A DNA stretch of 48,142 nucleotides, from the NCBI GenBank assembly GCA_023413895.1, contig JAEZOU010000029.1, positions 1 to 48,142 on the forward strand, given 5' to 3'. Below the pieces are notes generated by a model, which was not told the DNA's origin, did not search any database, and saw only the letters and a list, made by a program, of their open reading frames with translations. The first letter of the stretch is position 1; every line of letters starts with the position of its first letter. The stretch is from Bacteroidota bacterium. Its GTDB lineage: Bacteria; Bacteroidota; Bacteroidia; Bacteroidales; WCHB1-69. Both the position numbers and the translations under genes were made by a program. Of the stretch, positions 42,949 to 48,142 are shown piece after piece.

Positions 42949-44949
42949 ATGACACTACAAGAATTTCAAAATGAGATATTACAGGGGATTCCTGCACAAC
43001 TTCCAGCCCCTGCCGTTTACGACAAATCGGTAAGCCATGCTCCTAAAAGAAAGGAGATTTTGAACCACGAAGAGAAAAAATTAGCACTTCGCAATGCATT
43101 GCGCTATTTCCCTCAAGAGTGGCACGCAACTTTAGCACCCGAATTTATGGAGGAACTCCGCACATACGGAAGAATTTATATGTACCGCTTCCGCCCATCT
43201 TACGCCATGTATGCGCGCCCTATTGATGATTATCCAGCTAAAAGCAGACAAGCCGCTGCTATTATGCTGATGATTCAAAACAATTTGGACCCAGCTGTCG
43301 CTCAACACCCTCACGAACTGATAACATACGGTGGAAATGGTGCCGTTTTCCAAAATTGGGCACAATATCGCTTGGCAATGCAATACTTAGCTAATATGAC
43401 CGATGAACAAACATTGGTGATGTATTCCGGTCACCCAATGGGATTGTTCCCTTCTCATAAGGAAGCACCTCGCGTAATTGTTACTAATGGTATGGTTATT
43501 CCAAATTATTCAAAACCAGATGATTGGGAGAAATTTAATGCTTTGGGCGTTTCTCAATATGGTCAAATGACAGCAGGGTCTTATATGTATATCGGCCCTC
43601 AAGGAATTGTACACGGAACCACAATTACAGTGCTTAATGCTGCCCGTAAAATTGGTGGTGATATTGCAGGAAAATTGTTCGTTACCGCTGGCTTAGGCGG
43701 AATGTCTGGCGCACAACCCAAAGCCGGAAATATTGCTGGCGTGGTTTCTATTACCGCTGAAATTAACCCTGCAGCCGCACAAAAACGTTATAATCAAGGT
43801 TGGGTAGATGAAATTCATACCGACCTTCCAACTCTTTTTGAAAAGGTTAAAGATGCGCAAAATAAGAAAATTGCACGCTCATTTGCTTACCAAGGTAATG
43901 TGGTTGACCTTTGGGAGTATTGCGTGGAAAATAATATTACCGTTGACTTAGGTTCCGACCAAACTTCATTGCACAACCCTTGGGCAGGCGGTTACTATCC
44001 TGTAGGTTATAGTTATGAAGAATCTAACGATATGATGGCTAATCGTCCAGAGCAATTCAAAAAAGAGGTTCAAGCAAGTTTACGCCGTCAGGTGGCTGCT
44101 ATCAATAAGTTAGCGGATAAAGGAATGTATTTCTTCGACTATGGTAACGCTTTCCTTTTGGAGTCTGGAAGAGCAAATGCAGATATCTTTAAAGCAGATG
44201 GAACTTTCAAATATCCATCTTACGTTCAAGATATTATGGGCCCAATGTGCTTTGATTACGGTTTTGGACCCTTCCGTTGGGTTTGTACTTCAGGAAAAGC
44301 AGAAGATCTCGACCTTACTGACCATATCGCAATGGAGGTGTTGAGCGAAATTAGTGCAAACTCTCCAGCAGAAATTAGCCAACAAATGCGCGATAATATT
44401 ACTTGGATTCGTGGTGCAAAAGAAAACAAACTCGTCGTAGGTTCTCAAGCACGTATCCTTTATGCAGATGCCGAAGGACGTATTAAGATTGCTTTGGCAT
44501 TCAACAAGGCGATTAAAGAGGGTAAACTCTCCGCTCCCGTAGTGTTAGGTCGCGACCACCACGATGTTTCAGGTACAGACTCTCCATTCCGCGAAACTTC
44601 TAATATTTACGACGGTTCTAGTTTCACTGCAGATATGGCTATCCATAACGTTATCGGAGACTCTTTCCGCGGAGCCACTTGGGTGTCAATCCACAATGGC
44701 GGTGGCGTTGGTTGGGGCGAAGTGATAAATGGTGGCTTCGGTATGGTTATTGATGGTAGCGATAGCGCAGAATGCAGAATCCAACGTATGCTCTATTGGG
44801 ACGTGAATAATGGAATCAGTCGCCGTGCGTGGGCACGCAACGATGGTGCTATCTTCGCTATAAAACGTGCTATGCAAAATAATCCTAATTTGGTGGTTAC
44901 TTTGCCTAACTTTGCTGACGACGATCTCATCAACCAATCTGTAGAATAG
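42949..44949 (+). CDS. hutU: Urocanate hydratase
   Basis: A 666-residue urocanase, the second enzyme of histidine degradation, converting urocanate to imidazolonepropionate with tightly bound NAD+. Conserved segments: ITYGGNGAVFQNWAQYRL near 124-141, YSGHPMGLFPS near 155-165, GLGGMSGAQ near 244-252, and PMCFDYGFGPFRWV near 427-440, whose Cys lies where the catalytic cysteine is expected. It belongs to the longer type seen in Bacteroidota and some anaerobes. The other histidine-degradation genes are not in the window; instead a lipoprotein gene follows one base after the stop. That three-gene continuation has no evident link to histidine use. Confidence 0.95.
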   Translation: MTLQEFQNEILQGIPAQLPAPAVYDKSVSHAPKRKEILNHEEKKLALRNALRYFPQEWHATLAPEFMEELRTYGRIYMYRFRPSYAMYARPIDDYPAKSRQAAAIMLMIQNNLDPAVAQHPHELITYGGNGAVFQNWAQYRLAMQYLANMTDEQTLVMYSGHPMGLFPSHKEAPRVIVTNGMVIPNYSKPDDWEKFNALGVSQYGQMTAGSYMYIGPQGIVHGTTITVLNAARKIGGDIAGKLFVTAGLGGMSGAQPKAGNIAGVVSITAEINPAAAQKRYNQGWVDEIHTDLPTLFEKVKDAQNKKIARSFAYQGNVVDLWEYCVENNITVDLGSDQTSLHNPWAGGYYPVGYSYEESNDMMANRPEQFKKEVQASLRRQVAAINKLADKGMYFFDYGNAFLLESGRANADIFKADGTFKYPSYVQDIMGPMCFDYGFGPFRWVCTSGKAEDLDLTDHIAMEVLSEISANSPAEISQQMRDNITWIRGAKENKLVVGSQARILYADAEGRIKIALAFNKAIKEGKLSAPVVLGRDHHDVSGTDSPFRETSNIYDGSSFTADMAIHNVIGDSFRGATWVSIHNGGGVGWGEVINGGFGMVIDGSDSAECRIQRMLYWDVNNGISRRAWARNDGAIFAIKRAMQNNPNLVVTLPNFADDDLINQSVE

Positions 44950-44950
44950 T

Positions 44951-45808
44951 ATGACTGTCTTTCGGAAATTCCCGAAATTAACTATCTTCTTGGCAGTAGT
45001 AATGCTCCTTCTTTTGGGTTGCAAGAAGAAGGCTGAGGAGATAGTTATTGTTCCTGATGCACAAAAAAATCATCTACAACGTAATAGACTCTTGGGAAAT
45101 GTGAAAACTCAACAGATTGAAACTTACATTCTTACAGAAGATTCTATAAAGAAAATCTTGAATACAAAACTGTTTTATTATAGTTCTGATGGTTTTCTGA
45201 CCCAATATTTTATCCTGAATGAAGATAATGATACCATTTCAGAAAGGAATATCAGCTACAATCCAAATTCTACTGAAAATTATTGGATTGAAAAAGAAAA
45301 CGAAGCAGGAACTTTTCGCAAATGTCAGTACAAATATGATATCAATGGCTATTTGGCAGGGGAACAATATTTCGCTAACGATTCTCTACTCTATACTGTT
45401 GATTATAAAACAGATGGTATTGGCGGTATTGTAGAAATGAAACGGAATTTCTCGGATTATTCTATCCGAAATCATTATCAATATAATTCACAAGGACTTG
45501 TCGTTCGTGTAGATGAATATGATCCCGCAGGAAATCTATACAAATATATTACGTACGAGTATGATAACTTCGGAGATGAGGTAAATCGCCGCGCATTCAA
45601 AGGTAAAAATCAACTCATTGAATATACTTACTCACAATATGATGATGTTGGAAAAATTCTAAAGGTTATTTATGAAGATTGTCTCCATTCAATTCGTGAA
45701 ATCCGAACATACTCCGAACATGATGCTAATGGAAATTGGGGTTTAGAAAATTACTCAAGAAACGATAAAAATATTTATTTCAGAAAACAAACAATAACTT
45801 ATTACTAA
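44951..45808 (+). CDS. Lipoprotein with YD/RHS-like repeats
   Basis: A 285-residue probable lipoprotein. A signal segment ends at the lipobox LLLGC with C24. From about residue 75 to the end, around seven repeats of 20-25 residues follow a pattern of Tyr-x-Tyr-Asp, a few residues, Gly, then an aromatic position and an Asn/Asp turn (for example YKYDINGYL, YQYNSQGLV, YEYDNFGDE). This resembles the YD repeats of RHS-type proteins, here without any toxin or core domain. The gene begins one base after hutU and ends four bases before the DUF5606 gene. Function unknown; an envelope binding role is a guess. Confidence 0.75.
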   Translation: MTVFRKFPKLTIFLAVVMLLLLGCKKKAEEIVIVPDAQKNHLQRNRLLGNVKTQQIETYILTEDSIKKILNTKLFYYSSDGFLTQYFILNEDNDTISERNISYNPNSTENYWIEKENEAGTFRKCQYKYDINGYLAGEQYFANDSLLYTVDYKTDGIGGIVEMKRNFSDYSIRNHYQYNSQGLVVRVDEYDPAGNLYKYITYEYDNFGDEVNRRAFKGKNQLIEYTYSQYDDVGKILKVIYEDCLHSIREIRTYSEHDANGNWGLENYSRNDKNIYFRKQTITYY

Positions 45809-45812
45809 AAAA

Positions 45813-46226
45813 ATGGACTTAAGTAAAATCTTATCAATCAGTGGAAAGAATGGTCTTTTCAAACTTGTAAACCAAGGTAAAAATAATGTCATTGTAGAGT
45901 CTCTTGAAGATGGAAAACGTATGCCAGCATTTTCTCACGACGGAATCGCTACATTAGATAACATCTCAATCTTTACTTATGATGATGATGTAACGCTCGA
46001 ATCTGTTTTTCAAAGTATTTATAGAAAAGAAAATGGTGCTGCTACTCCAGATTTTGGTAATGATGGTGCTAAAATGAGAACCTATTTTGAAGAGATTCTT
46101 CCTAACTATGATAAAGAAAGAGTTTATGTATCTAACATAAAGAAAGTATATGCTTGGTACAATCTTCTTATCAAACATAATCTTATCGATTTAGAAGCTA
46201 AACAAAACGAAAAAACTGAAGAATAA
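45813..46226 (+). CDS. DUF5606 protein
   Basis: A 137-residue soluble protein matching the DUF5606 family of Bacteroidota. The N-terminal MDLSKILSISGKNGLFKLV and the NNVIVESLEDGKR segment near 24-36 are typical. The central LPNYDKERVYVSNIKKVYAWYNLL near 95-118 is the most conserved part, and the tail is charged. Function is unknown; no catalytic motif is seen. It sits between the YD-repeat lipoprotein and a membrane-anchored protein with gaps of four and seven bases, so the three are one transcript. Confidence 0.85.
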   Translation: MDLSKILSISGKNGLFKLVNQGKNNVIVESLEDGKRMPAFSHDGIATLDNISIFTYDDDVTLESVFQSIYRKENGAATPDFGNDGAKMRTYFEEILPNYDKERVYVSNIKKVYAWYNLLIKHNLIDLEAKQNEKTEE

Positions 46227-46233
46227 TATTACA

Positions 46234-47703
46234 ATGAGCAGAAGTTCGTTAAGAAGCAAAAATTGGTTGGTTTGGCTTACCTTTTTGTTGGTAGTTCTTA
46301 TCCTTGGAGGAATTTTTCTCTATCACTATTTTTTAAGAAGACCCAATGCACAATTGGTAGAAACTATTCCAGATAATGTAGAATATATTATTCAAGTTAA
46401 TGATAATGAATCTCTTGTAAAAAATATAAATCCTATTTTGCCCTCCCTTAACGAACTTTTGCATCTAGAAGCATTGCAAGGATTGCAATTTTTTATTCAA
46501 CAATTTCCCAAAACTAATACAGAATTTATTATCTCTGCTCATGCAGTAGGAGAGTCCACAAAGTTGTTAATGTCCTGCAAAAATGAGGAGAGAGTTTTTA
46601 CAAATCTTCTTAAACATCTTAAAATCGATGCGCGTAATTTTACTGCGTACAGCGATAAAAAAATCTATACTCATGGTACACACTATAAAAAATTCTATTT
46701 CACTTTTCAAAATGGAATTTTTTCAGTGGCTGAAGATATAGAACTGCTAAAAAATTGCATTGATCGATTGAAAAGTAGAAACAATCTTCTCTCTAATGAA
46801 GATTTTGCGGAAATTTATATGATGATTGAGAAAAATCCTAATCAAAATTGGTTAGTCGTTAATCATAAAGGGTATTTTCAACAAGCCAAAAAAATCATCA
46901 ACGAAGGATATTATCCTATTTTGAGTACAATCGAAAAATGTAGTTCATGGTCTGCTTTCCAAATGCATATTCATAACTTTGAGATTATGCTTTCAGGTTA
47001 TGCCTTAATGAATTCAGTAGCAGCCGACAACTTTATCGCGCAAAACGCTCAGCGTGGCAATATGACCAAGTATCTTCCAGGTCATATCAGTTCCTATGCC
47101 ATTTCTTACACTCCTAATCAACAACAACTTATTGAAAATCTATCGAAAAATGATTTTTCTAAACAATATGTAGATATCGTTAATGCATTGCAACCTCTTG
47201 AAAATTGCTGTTTTACAATAAGTAAAGATACAAATCAATTTTCTTATCTAGCATTTAGATGTGATACAAATTTGATGGATATGACTCTCTTTACTAACGA
47301 TAGTATAGAGGACTTAGATTTTAGAAATTTTACCATTAAAGGAGCAAATATCGGTGATTTTCCAATTTTATGGAGTAAAAATAGTACCCATTTGAATTAC
47401 TATATTCAGTATCATGATGTGATTCTATTTTCAGATAGTATTTTACCTCTTAAAAGCTATATTAATGCTATTAATAGTAGTTCGATAGAGACAAATCCTT
47501 ATTATCGTTATACGCAGAATACCTTACCCACACAAAATTCCTACGAACTATTTATTTCGCGCTCCTCTGCTGAAGAATGGAAAACCTATTTTTCAGAAAA
47601 TGCACAAAAAGGAGAACTTATTCAAAATTTGAAAATATTCTCCCTTACCCATACTGAAATGAATGGCAGACTTCTATCTACCAATATATTTATAAAATTC
47701 TAA
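46234..47703 (+). CDS. Membrane-anchored protein of unknown function
   Basis: A 489-residue protein with one N-terminal membrane segment (about 10-33) and a large outside domain, the layout of a type II membrane protein facing the periplasm. I do not recognise the family with confidence. The pattern 'PDNVEYIIQVNDNESL' after the anchor, with later long mixed alpha/beta stretches, resembles DUF3352-like proteins, but the match is weak. It follows the DUF5606 gene by seven bases. The last residues (STNIFIKF) are hydrophobic and aromatic, somewhat like an outer-membrane-associated ending, though no barrel is apparent. No convincing terminator follows. Confidence 0.7.
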   Translation: MSRSSLRSKNWLVWLTFLLVVLILGGIFLYHYFLRRPNAQLVETIPDNVEYIIQVNDNESLVKNINPILPSLNELLHLEALQGLQFFIQQFPKTNTEFIISAHAVGESTKLLMSCKNEERVFTNLLKHLKIDARNFTAYSDKKIYTHGTHYKKFYFTFQNGIFSVAEDIELLKNCIDRLKSRNNLLSNEDFAEIYMMIEKNPNQNWLVVNHKGYFQQAKKIINEGYYPILSTIEKCSSWSAFQMHIHNFEIMLSGYALMNSVAADNFIAQNAQRGNMTKYLPGHISSYAISYTPNQQQLIENLSKNDFSKQYVDIVNALQPLENCCFTISKDTNQFSYLAFRCDTNLMDMTLFTNDSIEDLDFRNFTIKGANIGDFPILWSKNSTHLNYYIQYHDVILFSDSILPLKSYINAINSSSIETNPYYRYTQNTLPTQNSYELFISRSSAEEWKTYFSENAQKGELIQNLKIFSLTHTEMNGRLLSTNIFIKF

Positions 47704-47707
47704 TTCT

Positions 47708-47824
47708 TTAGTCGTTTTGGCGACCTAAAAAGATAGCGATGTAATAAAGTAAGGTTGCCAAAGAGGAAAGTGCTGCAACTACGTATGTGCGTGCTATGCT
47801 CTGACAATATGTCGCTACAAACAT
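47708..47824 (-). pseudogene. 3' remnant of a zinc metallopeptidase (YugP-like) gene
   Basis: A minus-strand frame ends at 47708. From ATG 47822-47824 it gives 38 residues, of which the final part (ARTYVVAALSSLATLL, then YYIAIFLGRQND) looks, from memory, like the C-terminal membrane segment of YugP-type membrane zinc peptidases. The expected HExxH and the rest of the about 230-residue protein are missing: an in-frame stop occurs just upstream and no matching sequence follows. This is best read as a decayed 3' stump, though a small independent membrane peptide is not excluded. Confidence 0.5.
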
Positions 47825-48059
47825 AAACCTACTACCCTTTTGAGATTGCTATTTACATTAATGAAAAGGAGTAGGAATCAATGTTGTGCAACACCTCACT
47901 TGCCCCCCAACCTGTACTCAAATTCCCCTTTCTATTAGGCAGAATCCCATGCTGAATGAGCCTGCGTAGCCTTGATGGTACGCGAAGGTGTAGCACTTAC
48001 TTTCCATAAATTCTTATTATGTGCTAAAAATAAATTATAGAAAAACTACTTTTTGTTGT
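47825..48059. other. Gene-poor stretch of atypical composition
   Basis: No recognised gene. A minus-strand frame of 29 codons at 47918-48007 (starting MESKCYTFAYHQGYAG) is open, but no family is recognised. Local runs such as TTGCCCCCCAACC and TGATGGTACGCGAAGG are richer in G+C than the surroundings. The stretch lies next to the peptidase stump and may be repeated DNA or debris. Confidence 0.4.
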
Positions 48060-48087
48060 TTTGTATAAAAAATATTTTGTAACTTTA
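48060..48087 (+). promoter_or_regulatory. Probable promoter of the gene at the window end
   Basis: TTTG at 48060-48063 and TAACTTTA at 48080-48087, 16 bases apart. The -7 box differs from TAnnTTTG only in the last base. It lies 45 bases before ATG 48132. Confidence 0.45.
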
Positions 48088-48131
48088 CCGCCGTGAAAAA
48101 AGTACCCAATAATCCTTTAATATTTAATGTT

Positions 48132-48142
48132 ATGAAAAACAA
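48132..48142 (+). CDS. First codons of a gene cut by the window end
   Basis: ATG AAA AAC, reading Met-Lys-Asn, the common start of exported proteins, placed 45 bases after a promoter-like sequence. Too short to identify. Confidence 0.35.

Overview
The window reads as chromosomal DNA of a Bacteroidota bacterium, most likely of the order Bacteroidales. The evidence is low G+C, genes with little Shine-Dalgarno signal, repeated Bacteroidota-type promoter boxes (TAnnTTTG, usually followed by C), a SprA/Sov type IX secretion translocon, three secreted proteins with type A sorting tails (YPNP ... GIY), a DUF4296 lipoprotein, a DUF5606 protein and the long form of urocanate hydratase. No rRNA, tRNA, CRISPR array, prophage or intact insertion sequence was seen. 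The genus cannot be fixed from this sequence alone.

Layout. 1-3.5 kb: end of an unidentified gene, then minus-strand genes for an L,D-transpeptidase, a DUF4296 lipoprotein, a GmhB-like phosphatase, a lipid A-type acyltransferase and a nitroreductase (mostly envelope functions). 3.6-5.3 kb: hybrid cluster protein Hcp with its own terminator. 5.5-14.6 kb: ruvA, the 2445-residue sprA/sov, and holB. 14.7-23.7 kb: a surface polysaccharide locus with flippase, saccharopine-dehydrogenase-like enzyme, two different ATP-grasp enzymes, O-antigen ligase/polymerase, ExoA-like glycosyltransferase and a Wzz/Wzc-like protein whose kinase P-loop is destroyed. 23.9-25.8 kb: YitT-family membrane protein and MscS channel. 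26.0-27.5 kb: rmuC on the minus strand. 27.6-34.2 kb: two type IX cargo proteins and an outer-membrane beta-barrel receptor. 34.2-42.5 kb: a minus-strand block with thiL-like, prs, an FG-GAP cargo protein, an M23/LysM peptidase, tcdA, miaA, a pRiA4b ORF-3-like gene and yebC. 42.9-47.7 kb: hutU followed by a tight run of lipoprotein, DUF5606 protein and membrane-anchored protein. 47.7-48.1 kb: a decayed region with the last codons of a probable zinc metallopeptidase gene, then a promoter and the first codons of another gene.

How the parts fit. SprA is the outer-membrane channel through which the Omp28-like, FN3 and FG-GAP proteins here could leave the cell; the remaining type IX components are not in the window. 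The polysaccharide locus has flippase, ligase/polymerase, chain-length and transferase functions plus unusual amino-acid-type chemistry, which is the best lead for something undescribed. A second lead is an approximately 190-bp structured repeat present twice in opposite orientation (18505-18690 and 42608-42801).
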